A stretch of DNA of 64,000 nt from Candidatus Opimibacter skivensis (GTDB lineage Bacteria > Bacteroidota > Bacteroidia > Chitinophagales > Saprospiraceae), in contig JADKHH010000027.1 in NCBI GenBank assembly GCA_016721905.1, forward strand, positions 1-64,000, read 5' to 3'. The position numbers and the translations under genes are program-made. Positions 30,018 through 38,245 of the stretch are shown here, piece after piece. The notes beneath the pieces are model-generated. The model was not told the DNA's origin. It made no database searches and saw only the letters and a list, made by a program, of their open reading frames with translations. Position 1 is the first letter of the stretch. The number at the start of each line of letters is the position of its first letter.

Positions 30018-31373
30018 TTATTGCTCAAAGCGAAGTTTTACGCCAAATCCTGCCATCTGGTACATGCCGGCAACTCCCTTTTCATGACGGAGATTTGCCT
30101 GTAACCATACCATCCGGTGTACCGGAATGAGTGCAGCGATGTAGATTCCATAGGTACCTGCAGTTCCAAGTTCAGATCCGGCATTCACCTTACCGTAGTG
30201 TCCGCCTGCCCCGATCTCTAATCCTGACTTACCAGTCCATTGTGAATTCAATCCAATACGATGCTCCATCGATGGAGCCAAATCACGATGACTGATATAA
30301 TAGACGGGTTCAACCCTCAAATGTGTCATGACGGGAATGTTGATTCCCGCATACATCATCCATTCATCTGGCACATTGTGACCGATGGCATACATACCAC
30401 CAGCCTTAATCACCTTCCTGTCTTTGAGATTCACAGCCTGTTCGCCAAGGGCTAACATCTGTGAACCGGATGACGCGAGGTCGCGATATCCGAGTTGTAA
30501 TCGTGTGTTGTAGTGTTTGTCCCAATTGACGACACCTCCCGCCAGATACGTCTCTGCCTGAAGGTGCTGGTCTACATAATAAAAGTTGTCTAGCGACATG
30601 TTGTTATCGTACGACACGAGTGCCCGAAATGAGCGGCTCACCTGCGTACTCAGTTGCACTGCGCGTAATCCTGCTCTCGACATTTCACCGATCTGCGTAT
30701 AGCCTCCCCAGATATCTGCTTCCAGAAAAGGGGGAGCATATGCCAGGGATGACTTGATTTGTTGTGCGGCAACATTGTCAGGATCAATATTGATAGCATG
30801 GTTGACCAGCCGCCTTGCTTCAATGGTTTCATAACGTTGCAGGTGTGCATAGGCCAATGCGTTATAATACTCAGGATTGGAGGGATCCTCTTCCTGCAGA
30901 TCTTCGAACATATCAATAGCTACATCTGGTGAGCCTTGCCAGAGGTATACATAGGCCAGGCCTTTTTCGATTTCCGGATCATGTGGATAGGATTGCAATG
31001 CATTGATGAACGGATACTTTGCATTTGCATAATCTCCTTTCCATGCCAGCGTGTAGCCCAGACCTACCAGTGCGCTTTTATTAGTCGGTTCTGCTTTGAG
31101 TATTTTTTCAAACTCGAGTTGTGCCTGCGGCAGATTCTGGTGCCAGCTGTGATTATAGGCGCTGCCAATCTGTGCTTCTATATTCCAGGGCTCCCTGGTG
31201 ATGACCCTGTTAAACACCGAATCAGCTTCCTGATACTGTCCATCATAGGACAATTGTCTGGCGATAGAGAGTTCATTCTCCTGTCCAGCTGCCGGAAATA
31301 CCAAAAACAAGATGGTGGCAATAATGATATAGAGGATGAAAATGAAAGTTGGTTGTGTATTTGAATGTCTCAT
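30018..31373 (-). CDS. TPR plus YaiO-like outer-membrane beta-barrel protein
   Basis: 451 residues from the ATG at 31373, which begins right before a signal peptide (FIFILYIIIATILFLVFPAAG). An upstream start at 31415 would bury the signal. Residues about 35-200 are TPR repeats (YDGQYQEADSVFNRVI, NLPQAQLEFEKIL, GDYANAKYPFINAL, GSPDVAIDMFEDL). The rest is a YaiO-family beta-barrel (ADIWGGYTQIG, RLQLGYRDLASSG, MYAGINIPV) ending in FGVKLRFEQ, with the aromatic near-terminal residue usual for outer-membrane barrels. Together with the GT2 gene it suggests polysaccharide export, by analogy with the PgaA/BcsC TPR-porins. First gene of the 31.4-24.7 kb operon. Confidence 0.8.
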   Translation of the reverse strand: MRHSNTQPTFIFILYIIIATILFLVFPAAGQENELSIARQLSYDGQYQEADSVFNRVITREPWNIEAQIGSAYNHSWHQNLPQAQLEFEKILKAEPTNKSALVGLGYTLAWKGDYANAKYPFINALQSYPHDPEIEKGLAYVYLWQGSPDVAIDMFEDLQEEDPSNPEYYNALAYAHLQRYETIEARRLVNHAINIDPDNVAAQQIKSSLAYAPPFLEADIWGGYTQIGEMSRAGLRAVQLSTQVSRSFRALVSYDNNMSLDNFYYVDQHLQAETYLAGGVVNWDKHYNTRLQLGYRDLASSGSQMLALGEQAVNLKDRKVIKAGGMYAIGHNVPDEWMMYAGINIPVMTHLRVEPVYYISHRDLAPSMEHRIGLNSQWTGKSGLEIGAGGHYGKVNAGSELGTAGTYGIYIAALIPVHRMVWLQANLRHEKGVAGMYQMAGFGVKLRFEQ

Positions 31374-31828
31374 ACGATTTGGATTATGTGATTCAATCAA
31401 TAACCCAAATGTCATTTCATTTCAAACAAGGTCACTACTAAAAGGTGACGAACGGGTGATTTATGATCATGAAAAACAAACAGCCAAAATGACAACGTAC
31501 ATATTCTATAAATCAAATCCACCCTACAACCCAATGATGATAAGGCTTTCAGGCTTCGCAAGTGTATTTGATCCTGAATCGCACGCAGCGAATTAAATGG
31601 AAATGACAAACATCTACTGCCATTTCATCCATCGAAAACAGGTATTCAAACTATTTATTTCGGTGAGAAAAAAATCTTTTTATTCATGCTTTTGCGTTCA
31701 GCATTCGGATCGTCCGTTTCAGAGGCCGGATATTCCAGTTGAAGCGATTTCGGCCGATGAAGATTCCTACAAGGCACTGTGAAAAAATAGCTACTGGACA
31801 ACATGATTCCACTATTATTAAAAATAAA
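31374..31828. other. Gap: probable promoter region, no gene seen
   Basis: The stretch upstream of the YaiO-like gene is AT-rich and holds only short frames without recognisable protein sequence. I expect the promoter of the polysaccharide operon in its first 150 bases, but I do not see an unmistakable -7/-33 pair. Confidence 0.35.
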
Positions 31829-31886
31829 GGCGGCCAGGATCAGCATGTGCTCGCACCCGTTAAAGGTTCGTGCCGTCCTGGCCGCC
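31829..31886. repeat. Long perfect inverted repeat (11-bp arms)
   Basis: GGCGGCCAGGA at 31829-31839 is matched by TCCTGGCCGCC at 31876-31886, around a 36-base loop. The stem is very GC-rich. It lies about 40 bases beyond the 3' end of the minus-strand lipoprotein gene at 31,926, so it may act in termination, but no T-run follows on that strand. Confidence 0.6.
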
Positions 31887-31925
31887 AATGTCATCAGGGG
31901 CCTTATAATAAGTAGTCTTTAGAAT

Positions 31926-33647
31926 CTATTGCCGCACGACAGAAAAATTTCCGGTTAACGGATAATCAGGTCCGCCCAGACCATCAGGGCCGGTATGCCA
32001 TGTGCCACTGAGCGTGCCGATGATATAATCACCTACTGCTCCATAATACGTAATCGTCACCGTGAGGTCATCTGTTTCTGCAACAGCCCTATCGCCATTA
32101 GGCAACTCTACACCAATCTCGCCACCCAGTGGTGTAAAAATCCCGGTTGTCGTGCCAGGGACATTAATGTAGAAATACTTAAATACGACTGAACTATCCT
32201 GACCAGCTATAGTGGTGTACCCCTGCTGGCTGCTGGAATAAGGAAAGTAAAAAAGGTAATGCTCAGGCAGACCCACCACTTCGACATCTATAAACTCTGT
32301 GAGTGCTTCGCACACTGTGATCGTACCGGCATCGATGAGAGGCGCATATGCAAACGAGAAAACAAGACTCTCTGTCAACGCATCCTTATTAAATAATTTA
32401 ATGGTCACAGCAGACTCATCACAATTCATCACAGAAATAGAATAGGCTCCAGTGACCTCATCCAGTTCTGCAAAATAATTTTGTGTCCCTACTTTGATAC
32501 GTGCAAATCCATTCGTCACCGGATTGCCTGCGCAATCCACAGCCAATCCTGATACTGCACTGAAGGAAACACTGCTTGTCGGAATATTGATTGGACCAAT
32601 CATCGTCGTATCCGTGTACGGACCGATCTGCTGTGAATAAATAATATCCCCACAAGGGCTCCTGACTTCCATCAACATCACTTCACCGGCAGCGACCATT
32701 CCACATATAAACCCTTCCTGATCCGTATAGGCACAAGCTGTCGTTTGGAGCGAAAGTATAGTCAGGCATACCTCTACCTGGCTGGCAGTGGATCCATCTT
32801 CATAGACAAAGGTGGCTCCCCACTTGACAGTTTCAAATGGAGCATCACAATTCCAATAACTAAAGTGTGGAAGTTGAGCAACATATTCATTTCCTACGAG
32901 TGTAGCTTCTCCTTCTTCTTTCCACCAACCGGATTCTTCATCAAAATACCACATCGGTACCGTGGATGGTGCTGATGCAACCAGGGAAGATGGAATTTCC
33001 ATTTTCATTTCAACCGTAGATCCTCCCTTAATTTGTAAAACTTCACCACTACCGGATCTCAATTCCACAGCAACCATTCCAAAGCTGGCCATACCGGTTC
33101 GTGTATCATCTTCTCTGGCGCCCACCAGGTCACCAGGCATTTTGTAAGACAGATCCGGATCATCTGCCATGATAGGTTGAGCATAGACTGATACTGCACC
33201 GCTGAAGGCTTGCCCATCTTCATCCACAATTGCGTTGGCCGGAAAATCAAGCACAATGCCATCTCCCACCTGAAGTGTACCACCCGCACTGGGCTGAATG
33301 GTTCCTACCAATTGCTCAGTCATGAGTACCAGTTTTACTGTACTGGTCTTACCAGCTGAAGGATAAAACCGTCTGGAACCATGGAAATAACCTGGCTTTT
33401 CAGCTGTCAGGTAGGTCGCAGGATTCATCTCTATCTCCTTAAGAAACAGCACCCCATCATCATCTGTGAATCCCTGATAGTCACCCACCTTAATCTGCAC
33501 ACCTGCTATCGGATTACCTTGTAAATCTTCTACTTCAACAAAAGCGGAAGCATCAAAGACGACAGGATCCGGATTTAATGACTCGGAATCCTTGCATCGT
33601 ACGAGTAAGAGGGATAACATGATAAAGAATAAAACTCTTGCTTTCAT
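31926..33647 (-). CDS. FAM171/carboxypeptidase-regulatory-like lipoprotein (copy 2)
   Basis: 573 residues. The lipobox-like LLLVRC precedes Cys about residue 18. A carboxypeptidase-regulatory domain follows (GNPIAGVQIKVGDYQGFTDD, YLTAEKPGYFHGSRRFY). The FAM171-like middle has DDPDLSYKMPGDLVGA, VPMWYFDEESGWWKEEGEA and LPHFSYWNCD. The C-terminal half has repeated Cys-containing beta segments (CAYTDQEGFICGMVAAGEV, SPCGDIIYSQQIGPY). It parallels the gene at 22,799-24,532 along its whole length, so the pair comes from a duplication. It has its own promoter region; the gene faces away from the CDF transporter at 34,297. No catalytic motif is seen. Confidence 0.75.
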   Translation of the reverse strand: MKARVLFFIMLSLLLVRCKDSESLNPDPVVFDASAFVEVEDLQGNPIAGVQIKVGDYQGFTDDDGVLFLKEIEMNPATYLTAEKPGYFHGSRRFYPSAGKTSTVKLVLMTEQLVGTIQPSAGGTLQVGDGIVLDFPANAIVDEDGQAFSGAVSVYAQPIMADDPDLSYKMPGDLVGAREDDTRTGMASFGMVAVELRSGSGEVLQIKGGSTVEMKMEIPSSLVASAPSTVPMWYFDEESGWWKEEGEATLVGNEYVAQLPHFSYWNCDAPFETVKWGATFVYEDGSTASQVEVCLTILSLQTTACAYTDQEGFICGMVAAGEVMLMEVRSPCGDIIYSQQIGPYTDTTMIGPINIPTSSVSFSAVSGLAVDCAGNPVTNGFARIKVGTQNYFAELDEVTGAYSISVMNCDESAVTIKLFNKDALTESLVFSFAYAPLIDAGTITVCEALTEFIDVEVVGLPEHYLFYFPYSSSQQGYTTIAGQDSSVVFKYFYINVPGTTTGIFTPLGGEIGVELPNGDRAVAETDDLTVTITYYGAVGDYIIGTLSGTWHTGPDGLGGPDYPLTGNFSVVRQ

Positions 33648-33704
33648 AAAAATTCTCTTGTTTGTTCAGATAGAGCAGGAAGTGTGTAAAAACGCTGCCC
33701 CGGT

Positions 33705-33787
33705 GTAAGAGAGTAAGAGCGTGAGACGTGAGAGAGTGAGAGTGAGGCGTGAGAGAGTGAGGCGTGAGGCGTGAGAACGTGAGAACA
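33705..33787. repeat. Low-complexity GTGAGAGA/GTGAGGC tandem
   Basis: A purine-rich run built from GTGAGA, GTGAGGC and GAGAGTGA words. The complementary word type (CACTCTCTTACTCTC) recurs at 35,719-35,772. It is non-coding. Confidence 0.7.
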
Positions 33788-33938
33788 TAATGATATTCAC
33801 CCGACGTTATAAACGTCTGACATGATATTGCCATGATTATGTTTTATTTGATTTATCATACGCGGACTTAGGTCAACCTAAGCCCAACATTGCTTTTTCT
33901 GGAGGTCTGCGGCCTCCCTTGGCTTATCACAATGAATT

Positions 33939-34043
33939 AAATCATCTCGAATAGGCAGATAGGCAGCAGACTGTAGCGCTAAATTGCCCAAGCCGCTCGA
34001 ATAAAATCACTTCGAATAGGCACCAGACTGTCGCGCTAAACTG
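33939..34043 (+). repeat. Two copies of a dispersed intergenic element
   Basis: Copy one (33,939-33,986) and copy two (34,003-34,043) share an AATCA-CTCGAATAGGC word followed by AGACTGT-GCGCTAAA-TG. A third copy lies on the opposite strand at 3,302-3,341. The remaining part of the gap 33,648-34,296 holds low-complexity DNA and a minus-strand frame (34,318-34,007) that I judge non-coding. Confidence 0.6.
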
Positions 34044-34296
34044 TTTGAGCAGCGAGTATGACCTGTTTCATGCAGTGACAAGGCTCCATGGGGCACAACA
34101 GATGAAAGAAACAGAACTTGAAACACAAATAAGCGTGCCAGCAAACCAGGAAGCCCAATAAATGCTCGAATGAATAAGCGAGTTTTTAGCGCGACTAGGT
34201 TTTTGGTTCTTTTTTCCGGAAAAAAAGAACACGAATCCCCACGGGTAGTGCGCAACGAATCCCCTTCTGAATTACTTTCTATAGATTTGTCATTCG

Positions 34297-35169
34297 ATGA
34301 CAAATGAACAGAAAGCAATTCGCACCACCTGGTTTAGCATAGCGAGCAATGCTGCACTGGCCATCATCAAATGGATCGGAGGTTATTTTGGCAATTCGTA
34401 TGCCCTGATCGCAGATGCGATTGAATCAACCACAGATTTAGTTTCTTCCTTTCTTGTACTCCTTGGACTGAAATATGCCAGCAGGCCCGCAGATAAGAAT
34501 CACCCTTATGGACATGGCAAGGCAGAACCGCTCATCACGTTTATGGTCGTTGGCTTTCTCATCACTTCCGCGCTCATCATCGCCCATGAGAGTATCCAGA
34601 ATATAAAGACTCCTCACGAAGGACCGAAAGCATTTACCTTACTAATCCTGGGCGCTATCATTCTTTGGAAGGAATTGTCGTATCAAAAAGTCATCCGCAA
34701 AAGCCGGGAAACAAAAAGCACCTTGCTAAAAGCAGATGCATGGCATCATCGTAGCGATGCAATCACTTCCGTCACTGCATTTATTGGTATTTCAATTGCC
34801 CTGGTGATGGGAGAAGGATACGAATCAGCGGATGACTGGGCAGCATTGGCAGCTTCCGCATTTATCTTATACAACTGCTATCGCATCTTCCGTCCCGCCC
34901 TCGGTGAAATCATGGATGAACATACCCATGACGATATGATCGATGACATACGCTCTATTGCGATGCATGTGAATGGTGTCACCGGTACCGAAAAATGTAT
35001 AGTTCGCAAGGTAGGCATGCGTTACTTCATCGACCTGCATATCGAAGTCGATGGTGATATCACTGTCAGACATGGCCATGATATCGCGCATACCCTCAAA
35101 GCTAAGCTGATGAATGAGCTTCCTGAAGTGGCGGATGTGCTGATGCATGTTGAACCGAAGGAAGGCTGA
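34297..35169 (+). CDS. Cation diffusion facilitator (CDF) metal efflux transporter
   Basis: 290 residues with about six membrane helices in the first 200 residues and a cytoplasmic C-terminal domain. CDF hallmarks are ALIADAIESTTDLVSSF (metal-site Asp residues of helix II), HPYGHGKAEPL (the conserved loop after helix II), and ADAWHHRSDAITS (helix V metal site HxxxD). The C-terminal ferredoxin-like domain has the usual HVNGVTG and FIDLHIEVDG. It is a proton antiporter that exports divalent cations such as Zn or Fe; which metal cannot be read from the sequence. Single gene, preceded by a repeat-rich gap. Confidence 0.9.
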   Translation: MTNEQKAIRTTWFSIASNAALAIIKWIGGYFGNSYALIADAIESTTDLVSSFLVLLGLKYASRPADKNHPYGHGKAEPLITFMVVGFLITSALIIAHESIQNIKTPHEGPKAFTLLILGAIILWKELSYQKVIRKSRETKSTLLKADAWHHRSDAITSVTAFIGISIALVMGEGYESADDWAALAASAFILYNCYRIFRPALGEIMDEHTHDDMIDDIRSIAMHVNGVTGTEKCIVRKVGMRYFIDLHIEVDGDITVRHGHDIAHTLKAKLMNELPEVADVLMHVEPKEG

Positions 35170-35191
35170 GGCTGAGGCGAAGGCGAAGCAA

Positions 35192-35302
35192 TACAAGTGA
35201 AAAGTGAAGAGTGAAAAGTGAAAAGAGGTTAAGGAAATGGTACTTGTAATTAAAAGGCGAAAGTGGCTGAAGGGGCTAAAGAGGCTAAAGAGGCTAAAAA
35301 GC
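35192..35302. repeat. Low-complexity GTGAAAAG and GGCTAAAGA tandems
   Basis: Runs of GTGAAAAGTGAAGA and then GGCTAAAGAGGCTAAA words follow the CDF transporter, preceded by GCTGAGGCGAAGGCGAAG at 35,166-35,188. The same words recur at 39.8, 44.4 (reverse), 53.9 and 58.7 kb. Non-coding. Confidence 0.7.
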
Positions 35303-35324
35303 ATGCAATACCATTTCTAAAAAA

Positions 35325-35421
35325 GATCGATGATTACAAATCATCGATCCAAGTGCCGTAGGCACGACCGATTTTGTAAAGTGGGGTTTTAACCCCACTA
35401 AAAAAGGCTAAGGCAAAGCCT
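35325..35421. repeat. Cluster of four consecutive hairpins
   Basis: Four adjacent perfect hairpins: GATCGATGATT/AATCATCGATC with a 3-base loop (35325-35349); GTGCC-GTA-GGCAC (35353-35365); AGTGGGGTT/AACCCCACT with a 2-base loop (35380-35399); AGGCT/AGCCT (35405-35421). The dense packing resembles REP-like extragenic palindromes. No gene lies in the surrounding gap 35,170-35,772. Confidence 0.65.
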
Positions 35422-35594
35422 GTACACCTAAAAAAATCTGAATCACAGACTTACCGGTTCAATGGATTAGACGGATCAATGAGTTTATAAGATAAATCTT
35501 CGAAAATCAAATCCGTGATATCGGAGTCATCCGTGTAAATCCGTGATTCGACAAACGGGCAACCTACAATAAATAACCGTGAATACATTTGTTA

Positions 35595-35636
35595 CTGACC
35601 TGTCAGGGGCGTATTGCATCCGCCCCGACAGGTCAG
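35595..35636. repeat. Strong extragenic hairpin
   Basis: CTGACCTGTC pairs with GACAGGTCAG, and an inner GGGGCG pairs with CGCCCC across a single bulged A, leaving a 9-base loop. It is a 16-bp GC-rich stem, much stronger than a usual terminator, without a T-run. Confidence 0.7.
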
Positions 35637-35718
35637 AAATTTTCTGTGATTCAGACAAAAAGACCGTGATTCAGACAAAAGTAAGTTCCGATGGCAATTT
35701 ACATTCGATGGGGCATCC

Positions 35719-35772
35719 TTCCTCTCACTCTCTTACTCTCTCACTCTCTCACTCTCTTACTCTCTTACACTC
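35719..35772. repeat. Low-complexity CACTCTCT tandem
   Basis: Repeated CTCACTCTCTTACTCTC words run up to the stop codon of the outer-membrane protein gene at 35,773. It is the complementary form of the array at 33,705-33,787. Confidence 0.7.
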
Positions 35773-36267
35773 CTAGAATCTATACCCCACTCCCAACTGC
35801 GCACTCATCCCTGCCACATCTCCTTCCTTCGTACCTCCTACAGCAACATGTGGGCTGGCTGTAAAGCCCAGCGTCAGTTTTTCAGACAGCAAGGCCTTGA
35901 ATCCGAGGTTGAAACCCAGCGTATACAGGTTGTTCTCCCAATCGACGGTAGCTTCTGCTTTTTCCTTTAGATTGATGTACTTAAAGGCTGCGCCTACAAA
36001 CAGGCCCTTTTGCTCCATGCCAAAATAATAATTGACGGCTGGACGCAATTCCAGGGAAGATCCATTTTCATGGGAACCCCAGTTGGCATCAAAATTTAAG
36101 GTAAAGTGCTCTCCCATCCCGGCTTCGATGCCTGCACCGGCGCCGATGAATGGGTCATTGATGTACCCAAGGATGAGCATGTTTCCCTGGAGCCGAACTT
36201 CCTGAGCAAGAAGAGAAGCTGAATACATTCCTCCGAAGAGCAATAAGGTCAAAATTGATTTTTTCAT
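35773..36267 (-). CDS. Small outer-membrane beta-barrel protein
   Basis: 164 residues with a signal peptide (ILTLLLFGGMYSASLLAQ). The mature part alternates polar and hydrophobic residues as in eight-stranded porin-like barrels (GAGAGIEAGMGEHFTLNFDA, LRPAVNYYFG, LFVGAAFKYINL, YTLGFNLGFKA) and ends GVGYRF with the terminal Phe recognised by the BAM machinery. It probably lies in the outer membrane. No specific ligand can be named. Downstream of the HxlR gene on the same strand, but 113 bp apart. Confidence 0.72.
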   Translation of the reverse strand: MKKSILTLLLFGGMYSASLLAQEVRLQGNMLILGYINDPFIGAGAGIEAGMGEHFTLNFDANWGSHENGSSLELRPAVNYYFGMEQKGLFVGAAFKYINLKEKAEATVDWENNLYTLGFNLGFKALLSEKLTLGFTASPHVAVGGTKEGDVAGMSAQLGVGYRF

Positions 36268-36380
36268 TTGCGTTTGTGTTTATCGTGAATTAATGAGACA
36301 AGATTAATTGTCTTTCCACTGATCCTATTTTTTCTTTCGATCAAAAGAATAATTTAAAAGACCAAACGCAATTAAAAATA

Positions 36381-36737
36381 TTATTTCATGATTTCTTTTC
36401 GATGTGCAACACCCCACTCCATCATTTTATCTAACACTTCACTTAATGTAAATCCTGATTTAGTTAATTCATATTCGACAGTGACGGGTATAGTATCATA
36501 CACTGTACGACTCACCATGCCATTCAGCTCAAGATCCTTTAATTCCTTGGATAACATGCGTGGTGTGATCTTCGGAATATCCCGTTCCAGTTCACGAAAA
36601 CGCTTCTTACCAAACATCAATGAACCGATAATCGGCAGTTTCCATTTACCACTCATCACATTAAGTGTATCATTAAGTGCAAGTACATACTCCGTACTAC
36701 ATGTTCTCGCCCGCTCAATTGCTTTTGTCGTTGACAT
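36381..36737 (-). CDS. HxlR-family winged-helix transcriptional regulator
   Basis: 118 residues, the normal length. The family pattern is clear: GKWKLPIIGSLMFGKKRF, ELERDIPKITPRMLSKELKDLE (recognition helix), NGMVSRTVYDTIPVTVEYELT and LDKMMEWG. HxlR regulators sense redox-active or electrophilic compounds, often through an N-terminal Cys; here Cys13 in ARTCSTEYVL is the candidate. It is transcribed away from the pirin/YceI/dioxygenase genes, and the 18-bp phased repeats at 37,004-37,056 between them are the likely operator. Confidence 0.88.
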   Translation of the reverse strand: MSTTKAIERARTCSTEYVLALNDTLNVMSGKWKLPIIGSLMFGKKRFRELERDIPKITPRMLSKELKDLELNGMVSRTVYDTIPVTVEYELTKSGFTLSEVLDKMMEWGVAHRKEIMK

Positions 36738-36865
36738 ATTTATTTTTAATTACGTTGTGTGTATTTAATTTTCTAATTCATATTTTTTAAATGACGAATA
36801 CCTTTCATTAGTTGGTATCGGAATTTAAGAGGTTAGAAGGTTACGTTCATAGGTAGAAACATTTA

Positions 36866-37000
36866 ATTATCAACCAAACCCTATCAACGCATAAACTCAT
36901 CAACCTATAAACTCATCAACCTATCAACCATCAACCTATCAACCCATCAACCCATCAACCTATCAACAAATAAGCCCATAAGCATATAAGCTTATAAGCC
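36866..37000. repeat. Low-complexity CATCAACCTAT tandem
   Basis: Degenerate repeats of ATCAACCTATCAACC and ATAAGCCCATAAGC words fill the gap between the HxlR gene and the operator array. The same words recur at 38,120-38,235. Confidence 0.7.
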
Positions 37001-37003
37001 TTT

Positions 37004-37056
37004 ACTATACTTTAGTATACCACTATACCTTTGTATAGTACTTACTTTTGTATAGC
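37004..37056. promoter_or_regulatory. Three 18-bp phased palindromic repeats, candidate HxlR operator
   Basis: Three units start at 37004, 37022 and 37040, exactly 18 bp apart: ACTATACTTTAGTATACC, ACTATACCTTTGTATAGT and ACTTACTTTTGTATAGC. The second is a perfect palindrome (ACTATAC, 4-base loop, GTATAGT). The array lies between the divergent HxlR and pirin genes, 127 bp before the pirin start. A TAGTTTTA word at 37,066-37,073 may be the -7 box of the pirin promoter (Bacteroidota consensus TAnnTTTG), so a bound repressor would cover the -33 region. Confidence 0.65.
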
Positions 37057-37182
37057 AAAAATACCTAGTTTTACATTATCAACGTAAAAAAATCACACCG
37101 TCGGCATTTTTCACCACAAAAAGGTGAACAACGGGAGACAGAAACGCATTATACCGCTACCACTTTTAAATACAACCGAATT

Positions 37183-38058
37183 ATGGACAGAAAAGACTTT
37201 CTCCGCAAAGGACTGATGGGCACCGGGATGCTGGTGACATCGGCTGCCATGGGCCAGGTCATCAAAAATGACATCGATGAGCTCGCCCCCTTAGAAACCA
37301 TAGGTTTTAACCATATTCCAAACACTGAGTCAAAAATCATGAGTAATACCATTTTGCATCGGGCCTCCACCCGGGGTGATGCCAACCATGGATGGCTCCA
37401 TAGCCGCCATACCTTTAGTTTTGCCAATTACCATAACCCGGAAAGGATGCACTTTGGTGTCCTCCGCGTCCTCAATGACGATAAGGTCGCTGCCGCAAGA
37501 GGCTTTGGCACCCATCCTCATGATAATATGGAGATCATTTCCATTCCCTTGGACGGAGACCTGGAGCACAAAGACAGCATGGGCAATGTATCCGTCATCA
37601 AGCATGGAGACATCCAGGTGATGAGCGCCGGCACCGGCATCACGCACAGCGAATACAATAAGAATAGCGATAAGGAAGTCAAGTTCCTCCAGATCTGGTT
37701 GTTCCCAAACAAGAAGAGTGTAACCCCACGATATGACCAGATCACCCTCAATCATAAAGACCGCCACAACAAGTTTCAGCAGATCCTCTCTCCAAGCCCT
37801 GATGATGCAGGTGTATGGATCCACCAGGATGCCTGGTTTCACCTCGGCCAGTTTGACAACGGCGCCAAGACCGATTACCAAATCAAGAGAAAAGGCAATG
37901 GTGTGTACGCATTCGTGATCAGAGGCGATGTCACTATCGATGGTCAGGCTTTACATGAGCGCGATGGACTCGGCGTATGGGATGCTGAAAAAATATCCCT
38001 GATTGCCAATTCCCAAGGCGCAGAAGTGCTGCTGATGGATGTACCAATGACCATGTGA
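37183..38058 (+). CDS. Pirin-family protein with Tat-like N terminus
   Basis: 291 residues. The bicupin pirin core starts about residue 55 and shows the metal-binding set THPHDNMEIISIPLDG (two His) and SAGTGITHSEYN (His and Glu), as in quercetinase-type pirins such as YhhW. Ahead of it is an unusual 50-residue extension with DRKDFLRKGLMGTGMLVTSAA, which looks like a Tat signal with RK instead of RR, so export is possible. It uses iron, nickel or a similar metal; quercetin 2,3-dioxygenase activity is known only for some members. First of three redox-type genes downstream of the operator array. Confidence 0.85.
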   Translation: MDRKDFLRKGLMGTGMLVTSAAMGQVIKNDIDELAPLETIGFNHIPNTESKIMSNTILHRASTRGDANHGWLHSRHTFSFANYHNPERMHFGVLRVLNDDKVAAARGFGTHPHDNMEIISIPLDGDLEHKDSMGNVSVIKHGDIQVMSAGTGITHSEYNKNSDKEVKFLQIWLFPNKKSVTPRYDQITLNHKDRHNKFQQILSPSPDDAGVWIHQDAWFHLGQFDNGAKTDYQIKRKGNGVYAFVIRGDVTIDGQALHERDGLGVWDAEKISLIANSQGAEVLLMDVPMTM

Positions 38059-38099
38059 GCAAGGGGCAAGGAGCAAGGGGCAAGGAGTAGTTATTAATT

Positions 38100-38235
38100 T
38101 TCTAACCTACTAAACTCCTAACCTCCTAACCTAAATAGCACATAAGCCAATAAGCATATAAGCTTATAAGCCCAAATAAGCCCATCAACTAATAAACCTA
38201 TCAACCTATCAACCAATAAACATTTAAACATTTAA
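38100..38235. repeat. Low-complexity CTATCAACC/AACCTCCTAACC tandem
   Basis: The stretch between the pirin and YceI genes is made of TCCTAACC, ATAAGC and CTATCAACC words, preceded by GGGGCAAGGAGCAA repeats at 38,056-38,090. No gene is seen. Confidence 0.7.
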
Positions 38236-38245
38236 CCTAAACAAA

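Noticed and set aside
31829..31886. tRNA gene suggested by GGTTCG and paired ends
   Set aside because: Only 58 bases long and lacks D and anticodon arms.
34007..34318. Minus-strand 103-residue frame near 34.1 kb
   Set aside because: It crosses the dispersed repeat and has no family features; likely a chance frame in intergenic DNA.
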